The position numbers and the translations under genes were made by a program. This document shows positions 28,636 through 37,345 of a stretch of DNA of 64,000 nucleotides, in pieces. Position 1 is the first letter of the stretch. Every line of letters begins with the position of its first letter. Source of the DNA: Pseudomaricurvus alkylphenolicus. GTDB taxonomy: Bacteria > Pseudomonadota > Gammaproteobacteria > Pseudomonadales > Cellvibrionaceae. The DNA is taken from the NCBI RefSeq assembly GCF_011683955.1, contig NZ_JAAQPI010000001.1:1054001-1118000 (forward strand). Reading direction: 5' to 3'. The notes under the pieces were generated by a model that made no database searches, had not been told where the DNA came from, and worked only from the letters and a program-made list of their open reading frames with translations.

Positions 28636-29744
28636 TGCAACGCGATTTAGGTGGAAATTTCTATCTCGAACTGAGTGGCGACAGTCACTTGGAAATAGGA
28701 CGTCAGCATGGTGAGATCCTGAAGTCACCCATAGCGGAATCACTGGCTAACTTTAAGGCGTGGTTGGGGAGTCGGATCAGTGAATCCCCGGATGAACTTA
28801 TTGAGAGGTTGGTGACCCAATCCAATTACCTGGCTTCCTGGGAACAGTATGCACCGCATTTACTCGCAGAGTTAAGAGGTATTGCTGACGGTTCCCAACA
28901 ACCCTTTAATCAGATCTTTGCCTTCAATCTACTGGAAGAAGTACTGGACGTGGTCATCAAGAAGGGACCAGGAGCCGCACATTGCACCACCTTTTCTGTC
29001 GTAAACAGGAAGAGTCGGGATAATATTCTGGCAGAGAATATGGACTGGGCCAACTATTACAATGGGGCTCAGGCGGTAATCCGAATTCGATATCCTCAAT
29101 CGGATCTGGAGCTACTTATGTATGGCTTTGCCGGAACGGTGAGTGGTATCGGCGTCAATAATCAAGGCCTTGGGGTTGCCGTAAATACGGTGTTGAATAC
29201 CAAGAGTCGATCTTGGAGCGAAGGTGGTCTTACCTGCATGGCCACTCAAAGGTTGATTCTGGAGCATGATGAATTGGATTCCGCCGCGCAATTTCTGCAG
29301 AGCGTTCCCCATTCTTATGGCATGAACTATATGATCGCCAACGCCAGTGGGGCATTGAGTGTTGAGGTATCCAGGAACGATGTCGCTGTTATTGAACCAA
29401 CGATAGCCAGGCCCTACCTGGCACACTCAAATCATGCGCTAAAGTCCCATGATCTTGCATCGGTGAACAATTACTTCCAGGGCCGTGAAGCGGTAACAAG
29501 CCCCTCAGTTGCTCACACGGTGGAGCGGCTTGAATGCACGGTTGACGCCATTGAGGCCAATGCCGATGCATTTGACTCTTCATCAGCCGCCGCTTTACTC
29601 GGTACAGCCCCTGTAAAGGCCAACGCCGATCCGGACCTGGGCATTCAAACACTTCAATCAATGATTATAGAGTTCGGTGAAAGTAGAGCGGCCCGTTTTA
29701 TGAATCCGGATTATTCAGATACTTACCAGGCCTATCAATATTGA
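28635..29744 (+). CDS. C45-family autoproteolytic acyltransferase/amidase
   Basis: A 369-residue Ntn-hydrolase resembling penicillin acyl-CoA:6-APA acyltransferase and related bacterial amidases. The predicted nucleophile is Cys117 in AAHCTTFSV, exposed by self-cleavage; the following ENMDW and the C-terminal QSMIIEFGESRAARFMNP are typical of the family. There is no signal peptide, so it should act in the cytoplasm after uptake by the coupled permease. Likely role: cleavage of an amide bond in the imported compound, releasing a part that the ureohydrolase can use. The substrate is unknown. Confidence 0.88.
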   Translation: MQRDLGGNFYLELSGDSHLEIGRQHGEILKSPIAESLANFKAWLGSRISESPDELIERLVTQSNYLASWEQYAPHLLAELRGIADGSQQPFNQIFAFNLLEEVLDVVIKKGPGAAHCTTFSVVNRKSRDNILAENMDWANYYNGAQAVIRIRYPQSDLELLMYGFAGTVSGIGVNNQGLGVAVNTVLNTKSRSWSEGGLTCMATQRLILEHDELDSAAQFLQSVPHSYGMNYMIANASGALSVEVSRNDVAVIEPTIARPYLAHSNHALKSHDLASVNNYFQGREAVTSPSVAHTVERLECTVDAIEANADAFDSSSAAALLGTAPVKANADPDLGIQTLQSMIIEFGESRAARFMNPDYSDTYQAYQY

Positions 29745-29833
29745 TGAAGGAACTGAGTCCACGGCTAATTTTTAGCAATGCTTGGGTAAGTTTACGGCCT
29801 TAGAAGCAGGAAGTATAATCATATCGGAAGAGA

Positions 29834-30844
29834 GTGAAACCGACCCGTATTGTCTGGAGATACACATTGCCCCGGCTCATCGTTATCTTGGCTTTCGAAG
29901 GAGTGACGTCGGTAGATGTAGCCTCGGCCGCAGATGTTTTTCACGTAGGTACGCTATACCGGAACAAAAAACAGAAGAAACCCTATGAAATAAAGGTGGC
30001 TTCGGTTGCCGGCGGATTGATCACGTCCATGTCTGGCCTGAGTATAGGCACCATTGGGCTGGATAGCATTGACTATAGGGAAATCGATACGATCATTGTT
30101 CCTGGAGGAGGGCCACCCCACAATCCACCCATTCCGGGTGATCTAGTTGCATGGTTAAAAAAACACGCTCATGGGATTCGAAGAATATGCGGTGTTTGCA
30201 CAGGTACTTTTCTGTTGGCCGAAGCGGGCTTGCTTGAGGGGAAGAGAGCGACTACCCACTGGCAAGCAGAAGCTGTCCTGAGACAGAGATATTCGAACAT
30301 AGACGTCGATATGAGTTCGATTTATATCAAGGATGAAAACCTCTGGACATCCGCTGGGTTTTCAGCTGGGACAGACGTTGCCCTGGCTCTGATCGAAGAA
30401 GACGAAGGCCATGATAGAGCTGTCCAGTTGGCAAAGATGTTGGTGGTCTACCTGAAGCGATCCGGAAGCCAGTCACAAGTCAGTACACCATTGACGTTTC
30501 AGGAAAAATCAGACGATCACTTCTCGAAGCTACATGCTTGGATTGTTGAAAACCTGACCTCGGAGCTTTCAATTGAGCGGCTGGCCGAAGTAGCCGGCAT
30601 GTCGGTAAGAACGTTCGTCAGGCGCTACAAGGAAGCGGTCGGATGTACTCCGGCCAGAACCGTTGAAGCCATAAAGCTGGAAGTTGCCTGTGAAGGGCTG
30701 TCAAACTCCAGCGACTCCATCAAACAAATCGCGCGGGCAAGCGGCTTTGGCGATCAACAGAATATGCGTAGGGCTTTTATTCGGAGCTTTGGAGTTTCTC
30801 CTAAGCAGTATCGGGAGCAGCACAACAGTGACCGAGAAGCTTGA
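29834..30844 (+). CDS. GlxA-type AraC-family regulator with DJ-1/PfpI domain
   Basis: About 336 residues. The N-terminal part is an amidotransferase-like DJ-1/PfpI fold (IVPGGGPPHNPP; CGVCTGTFLLAEAGLLEGKRATTHW) and the C-terminal part an AraC helix-turn-helix pair (about 230-325, IERLAEVAGMSVRTFVRRYKE). Regulators of this kind often control catabolism of amines, arginine or quaternary ammonium compounds. That agrees with the ureohydrolase upstream. The start is GTG 29834, with a purine-rich region very close by; a later start near 29860 cannot be excluded. Confidence 0.88.
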   Translation: MKPTRIVWRYTLPRLIVILAFEGVTSVDVASAADVFHVGTLYRNKKQKKPYEIKVASVAGGLITSMSGLSIGTIGLDSIDYREIDTIIVPGGGPPHNPPIPGDLVAWLKKHAHGIRRICGVCTGTFLLAEAGLLEGKRATTHWQAEAVLRQRYSNIDVDMSSIYIKDENLWTSAGFSAGTDVALALIEEDEGHDRAVQLAKMLVVYLKRSGSQSQVSTPLTFQEKSDDHFSKLHAWIVENLTSELSIERLAEVAGMSVRTFVRRYKEAVGCTPARTVEAIKLEVACEGLSNSSDSIKQIARASGFGDQQNMRRAFIRSFGVSPKQYREQHNSDREA

Positions 30845-30883
30845 GCACTGCCAGTAGATGGACTACCCCCAACTAATTGATGG

Positions 30884-31279
30884 TCAGGCCAGGCTGCTCT
30901 CAAACGTCTTGCTGATAATTTTCCACTCGTCGTTTTCTTTGAGCAGATGGAGATAGTTAGTGAATTCGAAGGGGCCAAAGCCTTTCTCAGTGATAATGGC
31001 GGTACCAATATTGTCACTTGCGTCGACCAAGTCAACGGCGGCATCATAGGGTGCACCGGAAGATTTTAGTGATGGAGTACCCGCCATCTGCTCAAAAAAG
31101 GGCTCTGCCCCGGCTTTCAGCAATTCCCCGTTAAGATAACCATACATGATGGCGGACTCGTCAAACAATCTTCTTAAAGCCTCTACATCGCCCTCAAAAG
31201 TGGCTGTGATATAAGCTTCTGCAACTTTTCTTACAGCTTCTTGGTTGTTGATTGACACAATATTCTCCTGTGGGGGCAA
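30884..31279 (-). CDS. NTF2/SnoaL-like protein (lumazine-binding-2 type)
   Basis: A 131-residue single-domain protein of the NTF2-like cone fold, with AEAYITATFEGDVEALRRLFDE at the N-terminus and the last strand KENDEWKIISKTF, which places it in the putative lumazine-binding subgroup. Such proteins include small isomerases, dehydratases and ligand-binding proteins. It is convergent with the GlxA-type regulator and upstream of its own small gap, with no clear operon partner. Function cannot be assigned. Confidence 0.75.
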   Translation of the reverse strand: MPPQENIVSINNQEAVRKVAEAYITATFEGDVEALRRLFDESAIMYGYLNGELLKAGAEPFFEQMAGTPSLKSSGAPYDAAVDLVDASDNIGTAIITEKGFGPFEFTNYLHLLKENDEWKIISKTFESSLA

Positions 31280-31391
31280 TACAAGCCTATAACAACCTGC
31301 ATTACGGTAAATTGTCGAAGCTATAATAACGCCTAAGGGCGATGATAATTCGCCAATTGCCCTTCAAATTTGGCCAATTCAATCTCTTATA

Positions 31392-32504
31392 TCAGGTAAG
31401 CCGATCGTACTGTCTCATTATGGCCTGCAATGCCTGGTGGTCGATGGCCTCCAGGGTATGGCCAGGTGGTTTAAATGTGGGTACTGATCTGGCAGCAACC
31501 ATGGCGTTCAATACGGACTCCTCTACTGCCTCCACCGCTGCTTCGTGAATCAAATCACAATGGGCATCATTAATGCATTCGAGGGTGAATGAGTGCGGCT
31601 GGTCAGCACCCAATGCCGGCATATGGACATCGTTACCCGTTGAGAAGGCGAGCATAATGTCGCCGGAGAAGTGACCTCCGTAGCTGCCGGTGCGGCTGAT
31701 CCCGAGAGCACCGCGTTTGGCCAGTCGGTTCAGCTGGATCGGCAGCATGGGGATGTCGGTTGCCAGGATCACGATAATTGAGCCGGTTTCATGTCCGGTG
31801 GTGTTTGAAATGATGGCATTGTCCGTCAGATGCCTGCCCACGGGAACGCCACACACGGTGAATTCGGGGCGCAGGCCGTAGTTGGACTGCACAAAGGCTG
31901 CCACGGTATAGCGTTTGCCCGCAATATCGATTAATCGCGAGCTGGTGCCGGATCCACCTTTGAATTCATAGGTTTGCATGCCGGCACCACCGCCCACATT
32001 GCCCTCCTCCACGGAGCCGGAGCGGGCGGAATTCAGAGCCTCCATGACATGTTCGGATCTGAGGTGTTGACCGCAGATATCGTTGACAAGACCGTCGTAT
32101 GTTTCTGCGATGACTGGCAGCGCCCAGGAGTGATATTCATGGAAATACTCAGGGTGTTGCTCAATCATCCAGGCGGTGGTTGCGTCATGAACCACTCCAA
32201 CTGAGTGCGAGTTGGTGATACAGATTGGACTGTTAAAATAACCGGCGTCCTTTATCCAGTGTGAGCCTGTCAGCTCACCGTTTCCGTTCAAGTCAAACTG
32301 GCCGGCCCAGACCGGATTGGGGCGTTGCTGGCGGCCACGTGGAAGGATTGCAGTAACACCGGTGTACATCGGATTTCCGGTAAGCTCCGCTTTACCGACC
32401 AGGGTGCTGTAACCTAACTCCACGCCGGGAACGTCGGTGATGGCGTTCCAGGCTCCGGGAGTTCCATTCAAAGGCAGACCTAAGTCTCTGGCTCTGGTTT
32501 TCAT
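31392..32504 (-). CDS. P1-family (DmpA/BapA-like) aminopeptidase
   Basis: About 370 residues of the self-processing DmpA fold. Gly245-Ser246 in HETGSIIVILATD (numbering from the GTG at 32516) is the predicted autocleavage site giving the Ser nucleophile, close to Gly249-Ser250 of DmpA. Other family features are GYSTLVG, TNSHSVGVVHD and EGNVGGGAGM. The ATG at 32504 is favoured because GAAG lies just upstream. DmpA releases D-amino acids or glycine and BapA releases beta-amino acids, so the substrate is probably an unusual peptide. It is the last gene of an operon with a TonB receptor and an MFS permease. No signal peptide is evident. Confidence 0.92.
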   Translation of the reverse strand: MKTRARDLGLPLNGTPGAWNAITDVPGVELGYSTLVGKAELTGNPMYTGVTAILPRGRQQRPNPVWAGQFDLNGNGELTGSHWIKDAGYFNSPICITNSHSVGVVHDATTAWMIEQHPEYFHEYHSWALPVIAETYDGLVNDICGQHLRSEHVMEALNSARSGSVEEGNVGGGAGMQTYEFKGGSGTSSRLIDIAGKRYTVAAFVQSNYGLRPEFTVCGVPVGRHLTDNAIISNTTGHETGSIIVILATDIPMLPIQLNRLAKRGALGISRTGSYGGHFSGDIMLAFSTGNDVHMPALGADQPHSFTLECINDAHCDLIHEAAVEAVEESVLNAMVAARSVPTFKPPGHTLEAIDHQALQAIMRQYDRLT

Positions 32505-32552
32505 GGGTATCTTCACTCACTCTATTGCGGACACTGAACGTGTCGGAATTTC

Positions 32553-33707
32553 TCAAATTGGCACGGAGTCTTGTTGGCAGCGCCGGGTTGTCGCCAAGCC
32601 AAACAACAGCAAACTTGCGAGTACACCGATGCAGGCCAGGACGTTTACGGCCAAATAGCTTTCCGCAGATATAAACAATACGGCCACCCCGGGGCCCAAA
32701 GCTGAACCCATGCCGTGAAATGCGGGGGCTACTGCAACACTGCGCCCACTGTTGTCGGCGTTATTCACTACCGCATACTGATAAGATAGGGAGTAGTTCC
32801 AGCTAAAGTTGTATAAGGCCAGGCCCAGTACATATTCAGTCCTGGAGAAGCTGCCGCTCAATAACAAAAGGGACAGCACCGAAATTGAGGCAGCCACGGT
32901 GAGCGGACCGAGCCTTCCAAAGCGCTCTCCGCACAGGGAAGCCAGCAGTGCGCCCGGTACTCCAAACGCAACACCGATCGCCAGGCTTTGTCCAATGATC
33001 TCCATAGGCATTCCGGAATTTACAGCCATTCTCTCGATGTAAGTCCACACCACACCGACATTGAAGAAGAACATGAAGCATCCCAGCAACGCCAGAAGTA
33101 CGGGAGGGCTTAAAGTCACAGCAAATTTCTGCCTTTGGGTAACCGACCTGCCGGCAGCGGGTAGCCAGGGCAGCAATATCATGCCCAGGATCAGGCAGAT
33201 CATCAGTGTCAGCAGTATGCCTTCCAGGCCATACCGTTGAATGACATCCGGCAGAAATAATAAACCGACAATCTGAAAAGTAACCTGCGCCGCCACTGAC
33301 AATCCGAAACATCGATCCGCCTGGGGTTGATCGGATAAAACTGTCAATGCGATGGAGTAGGCGGCTCCACCGCCGAGACCGACAAACCACAGTGCAACAA
33401 TAAACAGTGGTATATTTGTCAGCCACAGACAAGCAGCGTTCCCAATCAGCATGACTGACAGCGCTGCACCCGCAGCCCAGCGCCAGTGAACGCGGCGAAT
33501 CCAAAAAATGGCAGCGATGGAGCTGAGGGCAGAGCCGCTCATGCAAGCGGCAGCCATATAGCCTAACTGTACCTCGGTCATTGCCAGGGATTCGGCTGCC
33601 GCTCCGACCAGTAGCGGCAGTATCAGAAAAGCCGACATGGCAATCACGCTGATAGCGACGGCAGCCACCACATTTGAATGCTGTCCTACATCGGTCGATT
33701 GAGTCAT
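32553..33707 (-). CDS. Major facilitator superfamily permease
   Basis: A 384-residue protein with about 12 transmembrane segments. It lies 17 bases after the TonB receptor and 48 bases before the DmpA-type peptidase on the same strand. It therefore appears to be the inner-membrane step of a receptor-permease-peptidase chain. Its sequence is only distantly like the permease at 27.4 kb, although the gene neighbourhoods mirror each other. The cargo is unknown. Confidence 0.88.
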   Translation of the reverse strand: MTQSTDVGQHSNVVAAVAISVIAMSAFLILPLLVGAAAESLAMTEVQLGYMAAACMSGSALSSIAAIFWIRRVHWRWAAGAALSVMLIGNAACLWLTNIPLFIVALWFVGLGGGAAYSIALTVLSDQPQADRCFGLSVAAQVTFQIVGLLFLPDVIQRYGLEGILLTLMICLILGMILLPWLPAAGRSVTQRQKFAVTLSPPVLLALLGCFMFFFNVGVVWTYIERMAVNSGMPMEIIGQSLAIGVAFGVPGALLASLCGERFGRLGPLTVAASISVLSLLLLSGSFSRTEYVLGLALYNFSWNYSLSYQYAVVNNADNSGRSVAVAPAFHGMGSALGPGVAVLFISAESYLAVNVLACIGVLASLLLFGLATTRRCQQDSVPI

Positions 33708-33724
33708 GCTACCACCCCAAGTCG

Positions 33725-35899
33725 TTATTGAAAGCGATAACTCAGTTCAACACCGTAGGTTCGCGGTTCACCGACAAGCCTTTCAAGACCGGTGGTAGAC
33801 TCACCGAATGCCAGCGGCGTAATCGGATACTTCCACAACAGGGAGTCGTATTCTTCATCGGTGATGTTCTTTGCCCACAGATACACCGAAGCCATTTCAT
33901 CAGCTGTGGTATAACCGATTCGGGCGTTCAACAGCGATCGCTGTTCCACTACCAGATCCGGGTCGTTGACCGCATCTGTAAAGTACTCGTCCCGAGAGGT
34001 CCAGTCGAAATGGAAATCGAGGCTGGCGCCGTTGGACAGTGGGTGGGTGTAATCGATATTGGCGGCAGCGGACCAGTCGGATACCAGCTGCAGAGCATTG
34101 CCATCGCAATTTACAGCGGCACCGTTGCAGCCTCGGTAGGAGGTGTATTTATGGTCCAGTAATCCCAGGCTCAATCCCAGCGCCAGGTTTTGGCTCGCCA
34201 TCCACTCCAGTTCAAACTCCAAGCCATCGATTTCTGACTGACCGGCATTGGTAGTGGTAAAGCCCAGGCCCAGTAGTTGGCCGACTTGCATATCGTCATA
34301 CTCTGTACGGAACATCGCGGCATTAAAACGCAGTCGACGATCAAGAAGTGTGGCTTTAAACCCCAGCTCGTAGGAAATGGCCTCCTCGGGGCCAAAGACG
34401 AATAAATCTTCGGAGGTAAAATCGACAATATCGGTTTGGAAACCACCGCTTTTGACGCCCTTTCGAACGGAAGCGTAGAGGTTGGTGGTCTCGCTTAGCA
34501 CATAGCCCAGGCTGATATCACCGGACCAGGCATCATCCTGTTGCGCGGGTGAAAATCTGAGATCGGGGAAACCCACCCCGGCGCTATCCACTTGGGTGAA
34601 GTCACTGTGCTTTTGTTCATCGGTGTACCTCAGTCCGAGAGTAAATGTCAGTGCCTCGGTCAAATAGACATTGGCAGTCCCGAATATGGCCCAGGCCTCA
34701 CTGTCAACAGAGCTTTTGCTGGATATACCAAAGGAGTTGTCCGGATAAGGTACAACCGCAGTGATACGATTGGCGTCCACTTCCTGTTCCAGATAATACA
34801 GCCCGACAATGTAGTCGTAGCTGTCATTAGAAGGTGACGTCAAGCGCAGTTCCTGACTGAAGGTGTCAGAATTATCCTGAAAGTGAGAATAACTCAACGT
34901 TATAGGACCGGCGTCATCGTCGGCCACCAACTTAAAATCCGCGAACCGTTGGGCAGTGATTGATGTCAGGGTAAAGCCAGACTCCAGATCCCAATTGACT
35001 GTCAGTCCGATGCCGCCCGACTCAATCTGTTCTCGATTGGGATCATTTTGATTCACTTTATAGGCCTCGGGCTGGTACCAATCAGGAACAAAGGCATTCA
35101 ATATAGGTTCCAGTGTCTGGCCGAATAATTGCCGGTTATCCTGTTCCAGATAATCTACCGACAGGCTCATCTCCAGGTTGTTAGAGGGGGTCCAGTAAAG
35201 AGCTCCGCGGCCACCCACGCGATCGTCGTCCATGTAACTGTCGCCATCGAAAAAATTGTCTACATAACCGTCTCGCTGGAAGGAAAAACCACTGAGTTTG
35301 CCAGAGAGTACGCCGTCGATTAATGGGCCTGAGACACTCGCCTGCAGGTCTTGACGTTCATAGTTGCCTAAGGAAACCTTGATCCGTGCCTCAAGTTCAT
35401 CGGTAGGCTTCTTGGTCGTAATGTTAATCGCGCCGGCAATGGTATTTCGGCCAAACAGTGACCCTTGAGGTCCGCGCAGCACTTCAACCTGCTGAATATC
35501 GTTCATGGGAAAATTAAAGGATGCCGGGCGACCGGCGAAGACCCCATCGATATAGACACCCAGACCACTCTCCTGGCCGGCATTACGGGTGACACTGACG
35601 ATACCCCGCATTCCCCAGGAATTCAGCGAGTTGCCATTAGGATCCATCGCCAGGTTCGGTACGCTTCCGACCAAATCATCCATGGCGGTAGCCCCGGTGT
35701 TTTCGATCGCCATTTCGCCCATTGAAGTAATGGCAATCGGAATGTCTTCCGCACTTTCTTCGCGCTTTCGGGCTGTGACTACAACCTCCTCAAGGGCGAA
35801 CTCAGGCTCAGCCGCATAAACCGGAGCCACACAGGCCAGAGTGCCGATGGCAGCGGATAAGGCCGCGACTCTGCAGTTGATAGGAAGGCGCTTTCTCAT
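33725..35899 (-). CDS. TonB-dependent receptor
   Basis: About 724 residues. The start is placed at the ATG at 35899 (MRKRLPINCRV), which has GGAG 6 bases upstream and begins a good signal peptide ending near VYAA; upstream in-frame starts are less likely. It has the TonB box ALEEVVVTARKR, plug segment QQVEVLRGPQGSLFGRNTIA and a C-terminal strand ending SYRFQ. It is first in an operon with an MFS permease and a DmpA-type aminopeptidase and divergent from an AraC regulator. Likely ligand: a peptide or peptide-like compound. Confidence 0.93.
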   Translation of the reverse strand: MRKRLPINCRVAALSAAIGTLACVAPVYAAEPEFALEEVVVTARKREESAEDIPIAITSMGEMAIENTGATAMDDLVGSVPNLAMDPNGNSLNSWGMRGIVSVTRNAGQESGLGVYIDGVFAGRPASFNFPMNDIQQVEVLRGPQGSLFGRNTIAGAINITTKKPTDELEARIKVSLGNYERQDLQASVSGPLIDGVLSGKLSGFSFQRDGYVDNFFDGDSYMDDDRVGGRGALYWTPSNNLEMSLSVDYLEQDNRQLFGQTLEPILNAFVPDWYQPEAYKVNQNDPNREQIESGGIGLTVNWDLESGFTLTSITAQRFADFKLVADDDAGPITLSYSHFQDNSDTFSQELRLTSPSNDSYDYIVGLYYLEQEVDANRITAVVPYPDNSFGISSKSSVDSEAWAIFGTANVYLTEALTFTLGLRYTDEQKHSDFTQVDSAGVGFPDLRFSPAQQDDAWSGDISLGYVLSETTNLYASVRKGVKSGGFQTDIVDFTSEDLFVFGPEEAISYELGFKATLLDRRLRFNAAMFRTEYDDMQVGQLLGLGFTTTNAGQSEIDGLEFELEWMASQNLALGLSLGLLDHKYTSYRGCNGAAVNCDGNALQLVSDWSAAANIDYTHPLSNGASLDFHFDWTSRDEYFTDAVNDPDLVVEQRSLLNARIGYTTADEMASVYLWAKNITDEEYDSLLWKYPITPLAFGESTTGLERLVGEPRTYGVELSYRFQ

Positions 35900-35988
35900 G
35901 ATTGTTCTCCGAGTCATTATTATCACGTTGCCCGTCAATTCCACTTGAGTCTATCCGGACCTGAACATGGGCATCGGGTTGTGTATGT

Positions 35989-37122
35989 GTGCAGATACAG
36001 ATGCTAAACTACCCCCATCTGACAGACATAGGCCGGGCATGCCAACATCTGGCACGCTCAGCCCAGAGACGATTTATGACGGTGGAACCAGAATTCTCTC
36101 TACATCAACCCTGTATTAACAGCGTGTTCGCCTCTCTGCTGTTCGACTATATGGAAAAGGTCGCCAATGCCGACGTAGATGCGTTTCTGGCATCATTGCA
36201 GCTCAAGCGCAAGGAGATCGAGGCTCAGGAGCAGATCTCTATGGCAAACTTCTTGCTTCTGATGGAAGAGGGAGCCAAATATCTCCACGACCCTGACCTC
36301 GGTCTGCACTATTACGAAAAACTGGATTACCGACATTTGGGCGTGCTGGGATACGCCTTGATCAACAGCAAGACCCTGGGCGATGCGCTCAATATGGTCA
36401 TGCGCTATTACTGTCTTTTTCAAAATGACATGGAGCACGCCCTCGCCACTACCGCTACCAAAGCCATTTTGTCTTATCGGGTGACCAACAAAAATCTGCC
36501 TCCCAGCCGTCAGGATTCCGAAATGACCCTGATGGCAAGTCTGATATTTATTCGCGATTGTATCGACAGCGATTGGCGACCGGATGAAGCCTACTTTCAG
36601 CATCCGGCGCCGGAGGACCTGTCTGAACACAAGCGTTTGATCTGCGACAATCTACATTTCAATCACCACGCCAATCAGTTGGTATTTGATAAAAGCTGCC
36701 TTGATCTTGCCGTCAAGAATGCCGATGAACTGCTGAGTCAGTCACTTCTGTCAACACTGGAAGAATTGCTGAAATTGCGCCAGCAACCTTCTGACAAGAA
36801 TTGGCTGAACGCAATGCAAAATCAAATTGCAGAACAACTCAGTGAAGGTGTTCCTGCTATCGAAGAGATAGCCGAGCACATGAACATGAGTCGAAGAACG
36901 CTGCAACGCAAGCTTTCCCAGGAGGGAATTACCTTCAAGGGACTAGTCGAACAGATCCGACGGGAACTGGGGAAAAATTACCTGAGCGTATCGAACATGC
37001 CGTTGCAGGATATCGCTTTCCTGCTTGGGTATTCCGATATCGCCGCTTTCAACCGTGCTTTCAAGCGTTGGGAGAAGGTCTCACCGAGTGAATACCGGAT
37101 GCAGCACCAGACCCATTTATAG
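35989..37122 (+). CDS. AraC-family regulator with OruR-type ligand domain
   Basis: Up to 377 residues. The N-terminal two-thirds is the helical ligand domain of the OruR/ArgR-like AraC group (HYYEKLDYRHLGVLGYALIN, LGDALNMVMRYY), followed by an AraC helix-turn-helix (about 285-372, MNMSRRTLQRKLSQEGITF, LLGYSDIAAFNRAFKRW). A start at ATG 36076 (MTVEPEFSLH) would fit the family better than the first ATG. It is divergent from the receptor-permease-peptidase operon across a short gap and is the likely activator. The OruR group tends to sense amino-acid-like compounds, which suits a peptidase operon. Confidence 0.88.
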   Translation: MQIQMLNYPHLTDIGRACQHLARSAQRRFMTVEPEFSLHQPCINSVFASLLFDYMEKVANADVDAFLASLQLKRKEIEAQEQISMANFLLLMEEGAKYLHDPDLGLHYYEKLDYRHLGVLGYALINSKTLGDALNMVMRYYCLFQNDMEHALATTATKAILSYRVTNKNLPPSRQDSEMTLMASLIFIRDCIDSDWRPDEAYFQHPAPEDLSEHKRLICDNLHFNHHANQLVFDKSCLDLAVKNADELLSQSLLSTLEELLKLRQQPSDKNWLNAMQNQIAEQLSEGVPAIEEIAEHMNMSRRTLQRKLSQEGITFKGLVEQIRRELGKNYLSVSNMPLQDIAFLLGYSDIAAFNRAFKRWEKVSPSEYRMQHQTHL

Positions 37123-37345
37123 AATGTTATCCCAAGAAATGCAATTTCCTACAAGGTTGGCGGTCAACCCCGTCTCCTGATGTTGTGCGTTGATCAGCGT
37201 CATCAGTCCAACCGCTTGACATAATGAGTGTGATAGCTGTCACAAGACTCAGAATTTGCTCATTGAATCCTTATTTATTGCACATTTCGACGGCAATTGT
37301 GGTGCATTATTTTTACATGCGCTAACCCGAGAAGAGGATCCCCCG

